Source of the DNA: Macquaria australasica
Lineage: Eukaryota > Chordata > Actinopteri > Centrarchiformes > Percichthyidae
Assembly: GCA_005408345.1 (NCBI GenBank)
Contig: SEMN01000227.1
Span: forward strand, 744,001 to 808,000
Direction: 5' to 3'
DNA length: 64,000 nucleotides
Shown: positions 36,895 through 47,860 of the stretch, piece after piece
Layout of the letters: each line of letters opens with the position of its first letter
Numbering within the stretch: the stretch's first letter is position 1
Position numbers and translations under genes: made by a program
The notes under the pieces: generated by a model
Databases searched by the model: none
What the model saw: the letters and a program-made list of their open reading frames with translations, nothing else
Told to the model about the DNA's origin: nothing

Positions 36895-36920
36895 TAAAGC
36901 TTATCTTATCTTATCTTATA
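36895..36920. repeat. LINE 3' tail, (TTATC)n
   Basis: AAAGC is followed by TTATC units to 36920. Short tandem tails like this define the 3' end of CR1/L2-type LINEs. Confidence 0.85.
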
Positions 36921-38489
36921 AACATGCATCACATTTAATGGAGTGACTTCCTTGTTGTGTGTGCACACAGCAAAGTGGTTTTGACAATTTGGATAAACTG
37001 TTGGCTTGTTTACACCTGACTTCTTGTGTTTCTTGGCCAATGGGACTTCTTCTCTTCTTAGATCTCAGCTATTACTTTGTTGAGTACAGTGTTATCACAA
37101 CCAACAGAAGTAACATAGAAAGTCGTGATAAACCAGAATTTTCTTCTAAGCGTCAATTTTCTATTTTATTACATTCATCCAAACACTTTTACTTCATATG
37201 TTTACTTCACATGTTCACATGTACCTCTAACGCCCCGAACAGTTTGTGAGCTCCATTCATACTCTGATAATGAGAAACCTGCTTCACATGCTGTCAGATT
37301 AAACGTGTTCCTGCTGCTTGGAAACATCTCTTTTTATGCCTGTGCAAACTCAGACTCCCAAGGCATTAAAGGTGGATTTTTGATGTTGACTACAAAAAAA
37401 AACAGGTAGCGCAAAACTTATTGTTAAAACTGGGATAATTTCTTGTTTTGGGTATTAAAGTAACATCGTGCTCAGCGGGAGGGAGGGGGAGCCAGCATCT
37501 TCATCTGTTTCATCCTATTTTCTGGCACACTGCTCTACCTGGGAACATGAAAATTCTGTTAATTGGTTTATTCATGGAAACAAGGAGAGTCAGAGTATCA
37601 AAAGTTCATGTAAAGGGCCTAACTTGACATGAGTGGAGAACAGCCAACACCTGGGTCGAGGTGTTACACCAAGCTCTACACATGGAGAGTGTTCAACTAG
37701 AGTGATGAATAAAAGGAGCAACATAATGATGACCCAAAAAAAATAAACATGGCTACCAGTTTTTGCTATCATTAGTGGTTTATACAAAATAACTAAGGCT
37801 CCTGATTTTTGTTTTTTGCCTAAAGATACACAGATTTCTTTTAAGAATAGATCAGTTTAAACTTATTTTCACTTGGATCTCATGCCCCAACACACCCAAA
37901 AGTTACATTTTCTGCTGCAAGAAGACACTGATCACCACGTTTTACAGTAAACAACATCCTCTACTGACATGCACCACTCAAACAATTTTCACCTGGCACA
38001 CTCGTTTTTAAAAATTCAAAATTAAATGATTCCTTTTTTTTTCCCCAATAAAAACTGCAAGTAATTAGTCATAAAATAACAGATTTTACTGAGCTTTTAT
38101 GTACAGTGCAGTTTGGACAATGAATAATGTTTCATTGTTTTGTCTCTGTGCTCCCAGCATGTTGGATTTGGTGATTGCACCCACATCAGATGAACACTGT
38201 AGAAATTCTAGTAGTTTATACACAGTCACCCAAATATACAGGACCTAAATGTCCATGACGAGTTAAAATGAACCTAATGTAAACATACTGAACATTTGGT
38301 ATTGCAGTTGGAGTCACTAACCTTCTCTAACCAAGTCCTTGTGTTCATTGTCTTAATAATTTTTGTGTCCTTTGTAATATAATACAGGGTAACAGGGAAA
38401 CACAAATCAATCAACAGGTCCGGAGTTGTGATGGGACGTCCGTTCCACACAATGTGCTTGGTTGATGCCTTTATTCGTAAACACCCTTA
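36921..38489. other. No gene recognised
   Basis: Only short frames without motifs; plain AT-rich noncoding sequence. Confidence 0.55.
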
Positions 38490-38860
38490 AAGGTTTGGTT
38501 CATCCAAATCACACCAACTAATTTCTTAATTACCCGTGTTATTGAGGAAGGTTTTGGTTTTATGTGCTGATATTTTGAGCTATCCATTTCTGAAATCATA
38601 TAGTACCACCACCTCAACACAACGGGTGAATTGAAACATTTTCTTTGAGGACATTTTAAAATCTCGAGTCAGCAGTGAGTCCTGGTTTCTCTGGATATTC
38701 CACAGACCCCACAGTGGACATTCATGTGGTTATTTAATCAGTTGTAGAGTATTTATTTGGTTTAAAGTAGGTTTGAATTTCACCCTGTGCTTTCTGTGTG
38801 GAATCTGCATGGTTGAAAGATCCGTACGTAGCTTTGGGAAACCAAACACTCAACTACCAG
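38490..38860. repeat. MITE-like dispersed repeat (TTCATCCAAATCAC type)
   Basis: The left end AAAGGTTTGGTTCATCCAAA and the interior (ATTACCCGTGTTATTGAGG, then GTACCACCACCTCAAC) match a teleost repeat family that starts AAAGGTTCAGTCCACCCAAA. The right end is not sharply defined. Confidence 0.5.
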
Positions 38861-39182
38861 TAGGTGACAGATGTAACTGCAGAGAGGAAAGGCAAGTGGT
38901 TGTTTCTTTCCGGCTGCTCTAGTGTGTTTTGAGCGTCCTATAATTTATTGCATCTTTTGAAAACATTCTCCAGAGGCAAATCATTTACGGAGTCTCTGTG
39001 TGGAACTCGTAGCAGCAGCTGCAAGTGTGAAAAAGAAAATTTTTATACAACCAGTCCTCAACAACCACCGCTGGTTTTGTTTTCCTCTCACGTGATTGAT
39101 CGGATGGAAGTAATAATCGGCTGTAGAGCGCAAAACTGTGGTTGCCTAGATTTTAATCTGACTGAAAGGTAACAGCAGAATC

Positions 39183-39187
<5 letters not shown>

Positions 39188-39224
<37 letters not shown>
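39188..39224. repeat. (GT)n microsatellite
   Basis: Perfect GT dinucleotides over 37 bases. Confidence 0.95.
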
Positions 39225-39228
<4 letters not shown>

Positions 39229-39896
39229 CATGCAAACATGTGCACTTGGTGTGAGTTATGTCTCAGTCATTGATTGTTTGTCCTGTTTAATCTGAAATCC
39301 TTTGCAGGAGAAGTTTTTTCCAGTTTAATCCATCTCTGTGATGTCTGATAGTTTTTGCTTTTGCATGGCTCAAAATAATCACTTTCCCTGTAACACTCAA
39401 AATCTGGAAACTGTTTACTCTTCGCTTATGAGGTGATGGGACTCAGTGTGGCTGCTCTTACTGAAAGCATACTGATCCAACACCTTCCTTAACTGATGTC
39501 ATGACATGTTTATGGATTGAGTGTGTTGTGTATATGCTAGTTCGTGGCCAGATCCGGCATGACTGGACCTTCTGCCAAATGCTTGCATTCCCTTAGTCAT
39601 AGTCTTCAGTTGTTGTTGTTTTTTCATATATTATCATGATATGGACACTGGACATGTGGCGATTACATCTAAATACAGAGAATGTTGCTATATGTAAAAT
39701 GGAGATTATATCCAAAAGCAGATATTTCTAAACTCATGGTAACACTCAGCATCATGACCCTATAGCTGACAGAACGTTGATGATTCTGCAGAACCCTGGA
39801 TTGTGTTGAATGCCAAATATTTTTAAACTCTTTCAACAATATCTCTCCGTGGCAACTATAGTATGGTCAAGGTTAGGCAAAGATCTTTGTGATGGC

Positions 39897-39990
39897 AAAT
39901 AAACTAATGGTAAAGGTAAATGCATAGTTTGAGATTTTGTGAAACTCTTGTCGAGAGTTAGATGAGAAGGACGATACCGCTCATCATCAC
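39897..39990 (+). repeat. Teleost dispersed repeat with GAGAGTTAGATGAGAAG, copy 1
   Basis: GAGATTTTGTGAAACTCTTG is followed by GAGAGTTAGATGAGAAG. The latter 17-mer occurs in exact reverse complement at about 46081-46097. Both copies follow the consensus of a fish repeat that I recall as GACATTTTGGGAAATACGC, then GAGAGTTAGATGAGAAG. Confidence 0.65.
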
Positions 39991-39999
39991 TGCTGGCCC

Positions 40000-41559
40000 T
40001 GCTTTTATTGTTGCCAAAGTTGCATTTATGTGTAGTAATGCAATAATAACCTAATTGCAGACTGATTTGAAAAGTCTGCACTGTATTATCTAACCACGAT
40101 AATGTAATTTTCTACAAAGTGATTTTCATGCTGTAGTGAAAAAAAGGCAACCAGTTCCTGTCCGGAAAGAACTTAAAACACATTTTAGAAATCATTTGAA
40201 AATAAATAAATACATCAATGTGCAGTGCATTGAGTATACAGTATGACTTGTTGGAAAAGAGTGAAAACATTCAGAGAGTCGTGAGAGAAGCCAGTCTTTT
40301 CTTTACTGTCCAATGGCATTTAGCAGGCTCATAATCATTTATACAAGCATCTGTGAATACCAATCAGGGCCAGCTGATGTGTTCCTGCTGTCTGTTTGGC
40401 AGCGAAAATAAAGGGCAGCGCGGGAGCTGAATGTTCATCATTTGATATTAACACCAGACAAAGCAGGCCTCTTTGATCAAGGCCCGAAGGTCAACCGCAA
40501 CAGCTGTTACGATGCGCCGACAGGAGGCAAACCTTTTCTTCTTCACCCCGGGGGATGGCAGCCTCCTGCCAGACAGGAGATGCTGCACGTGTGTGTTCAG
40601 AAATCTCACAACAGAGTGGATTTTGGGTTTACTTTTGAATTCCTCTGTGGAGGAAAAAAACAAGACTATACCTGTATAGATTCTCAAACTGCTGATCTCC
40701 ATATTAGCTGAGTATGCTTTTATCTATTTTTTAATAACACTACCGATATATATATTTATTTTTTTGGTAGTTATATGCAGGCAATCCATTTATTCTTTTC
40801 CACGCCGTTCACCAGTTGCCACTTAAATCCACTGAAGCACCTGGCTGGTCAAAATAGAAGCCTTGGAGAGGAGGAGACGCTTCTTATTCACTTTTTCTAA
40901 GATCAAAGGATTCTTTGGGTCCTCTTTTTTTTCACCTGTTCTCCTCTTCAAGCCACTTTGATATAGCCTATAGCCTATACCGACATGCAGCAGTTATGAG
41001 ATTGTATGAGGTATATTGTTAAAAAGGCCCACCTTTTAAGAGAAAACTTACCATGAAACACTGCAGCATTGTTACACCAGTTACTGGTTTGGGTTTTGGA
41101 AGAGGGCATACACTGACTGAACGTTAGCTGCAGGAAAATCCTTTCAACACTACATTATAGACTGTCCTTACCCAAAAACGCATCACTGGTTGTTTGTTCA
41201 AGAGCTTAAAACCACCTTTGTTTGTAAAGCAAAATCTTGTAGACATACAAATAAGGGTGATAGAGGGTGATATACCGCCACACAATCTCTCAAGTGGGGG
41301 TAGATGGTTGTCTGTAAAAAGAGACTATGGTTCCCACCTTGTCTTCTACCAACATTTGACTTTGGTTTCTTTCTTGGCCTTAACCAAGTATAGATTTAAT
41401 CACCCAAACTCTAACAGACCTATTTCTTCACAAGGCATCCTGGAACCTTTGTCTATCAAAATGTTGCTTGTTTAGATTTTCAGCCACAGGGGGCTACACA
41501 GAATACCATCACAGCTAATTAGCATTAAACACAAACTATAGCTGAGGCTGACAGGAATG
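40000..41559. other. No gene recognised
   Basis: Overlapping plus and minus frames at 40442-40711 have no recognisable domain, although that block is more GC-rich than its surroundings. Frame 41194-41475 resembles debris of the CCTAACC-type dispersed repeat (CTTGGCCTTAACCAAGTA). Confidence 0.5.
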
Positions 41560-41645
41560 TCAAGCCAAGTCAAAATTTTATTTATATAGCCCAATATCAC
41601 AAATTTGCCTCAAGGGGCCTTAGAATCTGTAGAGCATACAAATAG
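41560..41645. repeat. Teleost dispersed repeat (TTTATATAGCCCAATATCAC)
   Basis: Contains TTTATATAGCCCAATATCAC, then AAATTTGCCTCAAGGGGCC, a phrase found very widely in percomorph genomes. The source element is not known to me. Confidence 0.65.
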
Positions 41646-41770
41646 TTGTTGAGAAAATTCAGTTTAGTCCAAAGTGGTGGACCGACCGACAGAAAGCCTG
41701 ACATTGCCATTCCTAGAGCCACACTGCTGGCATGGCTAAAAATATAAATGGCATTGAGGCAGGACTTTAA

Positions 41771-42285
41771 AGCAGCAATAACTGATTTTTTTGGCCACTC
41801 AGGGGCAGCAAAAACCAGTTGAGAGACACAACATTGACATATCATCACTTTTTAAGTTGATACAGTGAACTTGTTAGCAAACAGTTGCTTATTTACACAT
41901 CCAGCAGTTACGGAGCAACATGATTCATTCATGATTCATTTGGAGTCGTGTTTCAGGCCACCTGATGAATGTCAATTTCCACTCTGTTTTTGGTCTCTAC
42001 CAACTCCTGAGGGAAATATCTGGCTCTTGAGCTGCTAAATGCTCCACTATGTTCACCAGCTAGTCTCTACCTGTGTCTGTCTTCCGTTTTTTAGAGCTTT
42101 TTCAATGAAAACAGCTGTCTACTGTGACTGAAAACGACGCTAAGCAAGGAGCTGAAATTCACTATTAAGCTCCATAAAGGAGCTGTCCATTCTGTGATAA
42201 TTCTCTGCAGGTAATAACTACGAGCGACCCCTTTCACATTGTTTTCACATCGTCATTTGATATAAAAATATCAAATATTGCAGCT
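41771..42285. mobile_element. MITE with TTAA target duplication
   Basis: The left end AGCAGCAATA (from 41771) and right end TATTGCAGCT (to 42285) are inverted repeats with one mismatch. Each is flanked by TTAA (41767-41770, 42286-42289). Just inside the left end lies TTTTTGGCCACTCAGGGGC, typical of a fish MITE family. A TTAA site suggests piggyBac- or Kolobok-type mobilisation. No coding sequence; 515 bases. Confidence 0.75.
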
Positions 42286-42289
42286 TTAA

Positions 42290-43639
42290 AGTTTCAGTTT
42301 TGGGGGACACTAGTCTTAACAGAACCATTAAATGCATGGATTTAAAAAACACATCTGCTGCCATACCAGATAAGATCAAGTTTGATTTGCTTGGTCTGAC
42401 ATTTTTCCCTGTAGTCCCAATATAAAAGTAATCTTTCATACAATGTTTCATTTTTATATTTTTATTTTTTACTCAAGCAGTTTTGATATCCATCTCAGTG
42501 ATAATATAAAAACTGCTTGTGTGTGTTTGGGCACTCGGTCAGAAACGACCGTCACATCACTGCTATCCATTTACTCTTATTTTTCTCTCTTTATATTTGA
42601 TCGGTGCCCAGAATGTCAGAGTGGATCTGCTTTTAACTGCTGAGCCACAAGGTTGTTGGCTGCTGCCTCGTACGTGTGACATTGATTTTCCTTTACATCC
42701 TGCCCTGTAACAGCACCGTAACACAAGTTTACTTCACTGCAAATGTCAAGCAATCAGGTACCCTTAAAAAGGTCAGCATTTTATTGGATGTTTAACATGT
42801 CGAAGGGGTTACAGCAGCATTTTCCCAGCAGAGCGCAGGAAGGATCGCAGTGAACCTTAACACGTTATCGAAATGGCTGTTTGACAACTGGACGACCTCA
42901 AGCTGTGTGCCCTATGAAAGGTGAGAGAAACTTCACAACCCGTCCCTAATTCATTTCATCCATGGATGTATATGTTATATTTTTAAATGGCATTATTTTT
43001 TTTCTTTGAATAATTGCTTTTATGTAACTATTAGGTTCCCATACAGAATATGAAACACCAAATGATTATTAAGCACTATAATATATAATATCCACTCCTG
43101 GTCAGGGTTTCCACTCATGGTCAAGATCCTATCTGCTGTGTCTTCAAACTTTTTCAAGTCCAATTCCAATTTTAATCGGTCTCAAATGGCAGCAGTATCC
43201 TTTTTGACTATAAACACAAGATAGACTTTATCTTTGTTTTAGTGATGTTGCCTCCTGAGCAGTTTATTTCAAGTCTGTAGAGGTTATATAGCGTGCACAC
43301 AGATGAATAGGATGAGGCTGATAACTTACCTGGTCACCTACTGGCGGGAATATGCTCTTGCAAGACCAAGGCACATTCTTAAGGGAGTATCAGAGTCTGC
43401 TCTGGAGCACGGCATAGGATCAGCACCATGGACAGCGCATGTGACAATACATTTGACTTCACCTTATCTTTTATACGTTTGAACCTGTGGAGGTCAGGAC
43501 GACAATGTTTTTCTGTTACCTAAGAAACTGGATTCTAACAAATAGAAATGCTCTGAAAATGTTAGTAAATATGTTGCACATATTATGACGGTAAAACGGA
43601 ATTAGGTTTAGCTATAATAGGGCCATGGCTCTAGGGATG
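42290..43639. other. No gene recognised
   Basis: Short motif-free frames only. Confidence 0.55.
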
Positions 43640-44030
43640 GTAACATCGGTCTGTTGGTAGATCTGTTGGTCCACCACTTTGGTCCTGACTGAAATACTAT
43701 TGTTTTTCAAGAATGATTTCATTTGATGGATTGATGTGAAGCCATCAGTATGTCAAATTTTTAATTTGTCCAATACTTTGGTTAATGTAATTACCTGCGG
43801 AACTAATGACACTCCCGTCAGCCTCAGCTGCACTTTAGTGCTAATTAAGTGCAAATGTTAGCATGTTGACAGGTTAAACTAAGATGGGGAACATTGGAAA
43901 CATTATACCTGTTTAGCATTAGCATGTTAGCATTGTCATTGTGAGTATGTTAGCATGCTAAAGTTAGTATTTAGCTTAGAGCGCCGCTAGCATGGCTGTA
44001 GACTCTTAGCGTGGTTACATCTATGAGACC
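43640..44030 (+). repeat. Teleost GTTAGCATGCTAA dispersed repeat
   Basis: GGTCCACCACTTTGGTCCTG, then AATTTGTCCAATACTTTGG, then CAGCCTCAGCTGCACTTTAG, then GCATTAGCATGTTAGCATTG, then CTAGCATGGCTGTAGACTCT occur in the order of a very abundant teleost repeat. Part of its middle is deleted. The GTTAGCATGCTAA core is self-complementary. Confidence 0.75.
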
Positions 44031-44065
44031 ATAAAGTCATCTGATTGGATTTTGTACATTTTACT

Positions 44066-44515
44066 CAGTGGTGGAAAGTAACAAGGTACATTTACTCAAA
44101 TGCCTTACTACAGTGGAATCTTTAGGTACATTTATTTGTATTTCCATCATATGTTACTTTATACTTCCACTAGATTTTAGTGGGAAATATAGTACTTTTT
44201 AGTCCATTTCATTTATTTAACAGCTATAGTTACTAGTTACTTTATTAAGATTAAGATTTCACATACAAAACGTGATCAGTTTATAACTTTTTAAACCTTT
44301 ATTACAGTCATTGAGGATTAAATCAAGAAGCTAATGTCTACTGTGGTCTTCCAACATACAACAAATGATACAGCAACTACTACTTTTACTTTCATTACCT
44401 ACATTTTGCTGCTAATACTTTTATTTAACTAAATCTTTGAATACAGGACTTTTTACGTGAAATTGATTATTTCTACATTATTTCTGCTTAATTAAAGGAT
44501 CAGAGTCATCATTAC
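44066..44515. mobile_element. hAT-like MITE (CAGTGGTGGAA end)
   Basis: The left end CAGTGGTGGAAAGTAAC at 44066 and the interior (GTACATTTACTCAAATGCC, then CTTTATACTTCCACTAGAT, then GATTAAGATTTCACATAC) follow a familiar fish MITE. The expected right end (AAAGGATCTGAGTACTTCTTCCACCACTG-like) survives only as ATTAAAGGATCAGAGTC. Old copy, no coding capacity. Confidence 0.7.
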
Positions 44516-45003
44516 TCATCACAGAATAGAACCACCGTTTTATCTCCTTACCCGTTTGCTTATTTGATTTTCCAAGACATCTACAAGTTGTTCACATCCA
44601 CAGTTCAATAGAGGAAACACTGGCACAAATTGACATACAGCGAGCTTTTTAAATATTTACTTATGGTCCTACGAGCAGTTGGCAGGCTGGATTAAGTATG
44701 CTAGTAAATGTAGCTCTGATTAATAAATGAGATGTCTGACTTGGCCTGACTGCTGCCACAGATGGTGACCTCTTTCTTGACTGTGATAAGGAGGAGAAGG
44801 AGGCAAGGAGGAGCAGACAAGTAAAGAACCAAAGATAACAAGGAGGAAGGAGAGGAGCCAGGAGAAAGCATGGGGGAGTCTGTTTGGTGAAGGATAACTG
44901 TGTCCTAATTTCAGGAACAGACAGTTAACAATGTCTCGCTGGGTTTTAACTGTAATTCCTTCCAGCTCTGCAAGGTAAAGCTACACCCACAGAGTGACAT
45001 GTT
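44516..45003. other. No gene recognised; short GA-rich tract
   Basis: A purine-rich run (AGGAGGAGAAGGAGGCAAGG and similar) lies at 44787-44880; the rest is plain sequence. Confidence 0.55.
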
Positions 45004-45300
45004 TAAAGGAATACTCCACCAAAAATCTATCTTATAATACTCATCTCGGCAGGCTTGAAATGTGGGTCTAAAGGTTTGTAGCTTGCTCCTTCTTGGGAGG
45101 ACAGCAGCTGTAGTCAGTTGATTCACAGAGGTTAACAATGAATTCCAATGGAGACACAGTAGCAAATGTCAAGCAATTACTCTCGCAGCATAATGCTCCA
45201 CTGGTGAACCATGTGCTCATTATGTTCCAATCTTCACTTTGCCAATAAATTGCTAAATGCACTGCTTTCTGTGGTGCTTCGTGGCTGTAAGGAGGGAATA
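45004..45300. repeat. MITE-like relic (AAAGGAATACTCCACC start)
   Basis: TTAAAGGAATACTCCACCAA is a common teleost MITE left end. The right end could not be placed. Confidence 0.45.
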
Positions 45301-46140
45301 CCTAAGTCTGTTTAACTAAGTTGTGCAGACATTATGTTAGTTAGCTCAGTTAGCTCTGTGAGGTGTTTAGCCTAGCTTAGCACAAAGAAAGCAGGGGAAC
45401 TAGCTTCATCAGAGGTGCATTCCAACAACTGTAAAAGAGTTCTTTACATTTTTAATGTGTGTGTAGAAACAGAAAATTAGACATGGTGGTTAAACGAACC
45501 CAGTTTGGTCACTGAGGTTTTTCTTCACCAACAACAGCTGGGCCATGTGGCTGCAATGTGCTTGTCAGATGTCCATCATGAAGATACTGGCTTAGCACGC
45601 TTACATAAAATTGAACGAAACCCCCGATAATCCTTGGCTGTATGGTGACTACTGTAGCTTGCTAGCTAACTGAATTACATGCAAATAAGACAACAGACTG
45701 TAACATTCTTTCTGCTGTACTCAGGTCTCTCTTGCAAAAGAGAAATTGATCTTAATGATTAAATGCATAAAAGTATTCTATGAAAACAGCAACACTTGAG
45801 CAACAGTTATGCAGAGATACAGTGAAGAGTTATGGAATTAAATTGCATTATACTGGACTAAAGTCATTGTGAAGTCACTGTAAAGTTTTGTACGCTCAAA
45901 CACACGTGTCTTTTCAGGTTTGAGTTGCACAATAGATAGCATGTAAATAAGACAACTTTGAAATAGCTGGAAAGCAGATTTCTTTACTTGTGAAGGGTCT
46001 TACTTACTGACTTTGCACCAAGCTAGGCTAAACACGCCGCAGACCTATCTGTGTATTAAATTGTAAATTGATATTGATCTTCTCATCTAACTCTCAGAAC
46101 AACAGCAAATAAACTAATGTCCAAAATGTATTAAAGAATT
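45301..46140 (-). repeat. Teleost dispersed repeat with GAGAGTTAGATGAGAAG, copy 2
   Basis: GTTTAGCCTAGCTTAGCACA near 45367 and, toward the right, CTTCTCATCTAACTCTC followed by AAACTAATGTCCAAAATGT belong to the same family as 39897-39990 in reverse orientation. The middle is diverged and its membership is uncertain. Confidence 0.5.
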
Positions 46141-46420
46141 GTATTGAATGTCAGTAATGATTGAGGCTTTGACTTGCAGCTTGTTTTTGGAGCTTTAAAC
46201 AATATACATTTACTCTCTACTTCCATTCATTGTTGTTGTTTACACAGTATACAGCAGTTTCCTGTTGGTTACTCTGCTCCAGCATTCTCTTTCCTCCACT
46301 CCCAGTACTCAGTCTGATGCTCTGAATAAATGAACAGCAGCTCTAGTAACCCTCTGAATTCATGAAGAGTCCATTTCAGTGCCAGCGTGCTGACACCCTG
46401 AGTGCCAATTTATGAGCGGA

Positions 46421-46428
46421 CACAAACA

Positions 46429-46467
<39 letters not shown>
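46421..46467. repeat. (CA)n microsatellite
   Basis: Imperfect CAAACACA units are followed by perfect CA to 46467. Confidence 0.95.
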
Positions 46468-46469
<2 letters not shown>

Positions 46470-47014
46470 GTGCCAGCAGTGTTTGTTCAAGTGGCAGTCA
46501 GACACACACAATGCATGTCATCTGTTTCACTGTGACTGCACTGCTGAGTGAAGAAAATACAAAAGCTGTGAGTCAGGAGGAGACAGAAGCAGAAAGCAGA
46601 GAGGGAAATGTATTCTTGTGTATATGTTTTATCTTTGAAAAAAAAACACAGTAGGGATATAAGTGGATATGCAAAGAAAGGAAAAGATTTGATTTACTTC
46701 CTTGCTGTCAGACCATAAATGCAACACTACCTACATGTTCTTTCAGTTCAGTTTTTGGTGACACAGCTACATATTGTTGGCCCCTTTTACAATTCAGCAG
46801 ATTGGGGGCTACAAAGTACATTTGACCAGATTACTAAGAATTCATTCAATCATTTTTGGAAAACAAACACAAATCAAATTGATAAAAGCAACTTAAATTG
46901 TTTATTTTAATACACAAATATGTTTCGTCAGATGGGAACCTGTGAGTAGTGTCTCAATTCACATTTCAGTGTAGAGAAGTAGGCAGGTAGACACACAACA
47001 CAAACAATCCAAGG
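46468..47014. other. No gene recognised
   Basis: No motif-bearing frame or repeat terminus was seen. Confidence 0.5.
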
Positions 47015-47665
47015 ACGTTTCCATGGACCCTAATATTCCACTAATAATGGAAATAATAGCCCAATAGGAATAAAACTGCCTCATGTAACCACCTCAATCA
47101 GAAGAGTCTGGACTGGCCCGATCAGAAGGAATTGTCAATGGGTTGAGAGGGGTGGTGTAAACCTTTGATAATCTCTTCAATAGGAAAAATTAGCGCCTAA
47201 TAAACATATAAACACTTAATCCGTTTCTCTCTGGTTGGAATAAATATATTCTTTCTGCGCATGTTTGCCCCATGTGGGGGGAACATTAGGTGAACGAGTG
47301 TCCGGGAGGGACAGAAACTAAACTGCTCTGTGGCTGATACAACTTAAAAAGATTTAAGGATTGTTGAACGCCTCGATGGTCGAAAGGCTCGAAACAACGA
47401 GTTGTTCAAACAACAAAGATAAACGAAGCCGAAAAAGCCCAACTTCTTCTTCTTCTGTTATATTTCCAGCAGATTAGACGCTTCACAGTGGGCAGATCCA
47501 CTGTGCGCATGTCAAAAAAGTTCTATTCTGATTAAATGCTTTGGGGCACGTAAGCGCACATCTTATCGGATGACTTTATTTAGCATCCATGTAAACAGTT
47601 AAGTTGGAATCTCTTTCAATTGGGTTGAAGAAATATTGTCCATGTAACCGCAGCTAATGTTATTA
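47015..47665. mobile_element. MITE-like element with CCATG inverted ends
   Basis: The left end CGTTTCCATGGACCCTAATA and right end ATATTGTCCATGTAACCGCA are approximate inverted repeats. Interior phrases TAGGAATAAAACTGCCTCA and TCTGATTAAATGCTTTG fit a fish MITE family. No target duplication could be fixed. Confidence 0.5.
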
Positions 47666-47689
47666 GTGCTACAAAACCTTGTTAGGCAG

Positions 47690-47860
47690 TCAGGGTGGAT
47701 GGACAGGTCAACAAATCACGTGACTTGGACACAAGAGACCACTGTTTGCTTCCTGTTTCCTACCAACAGTTGGCATCGGTTTCTTTTAACCCTTCCCTAA
47801 CCTTAGCAAAGTATTGTGTCATAACCTAACCAAAACCTTAACCATAGCAATGGCACATCA
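47690..47860. repeat. CCTAACC-type dispersed repeat fragment
   Basis: CTTCCTGTTTCCTACCAACA, then AACCCTTCCCTAACCTTAGC, then CATAACCTAACCAAAACC are related in phrasing to the fragments at 530-740 and 17225-17350. Confidence 0.4.

Larger units (their letters stand above)
33347..36920 (+). mobile_element. Near-full-length CR1/L2/Rex1-type LINE
   Basis: A GC-rich 5' region begins near 33350 (GGCGCCGCTGTGAGTGGCAG). It is followed by an endonuclease-reverse transcriptase reading frame and a short 3' UTR with ACAATAAAG, closing in a (TTATC)n tail at 36901-36920. This tail style and the protein phrasing place it in the CR1-related group; I cannot decide between L2 and Rex1/Babar without alignment. 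About 3.6 kb and almost intact, it is among the younger insertions here. No target duplication could be identified, which is common for this group. Confidence 0.85.

Noticed and set aside
40442..40711. Overlapping plus- and minus-strand frames in a GC-richer block
   Set aside because: No recognisable motif on either strand; left as possible noncoding DNA.
43850..44000. Regularly spaced GTTAGCATG motifs that look CRISPR-like at first sight
   Set aside because: Spacing is irregular, the units are part of a known style of teleost dispersed repeat, and the sequence is eukaryotic.
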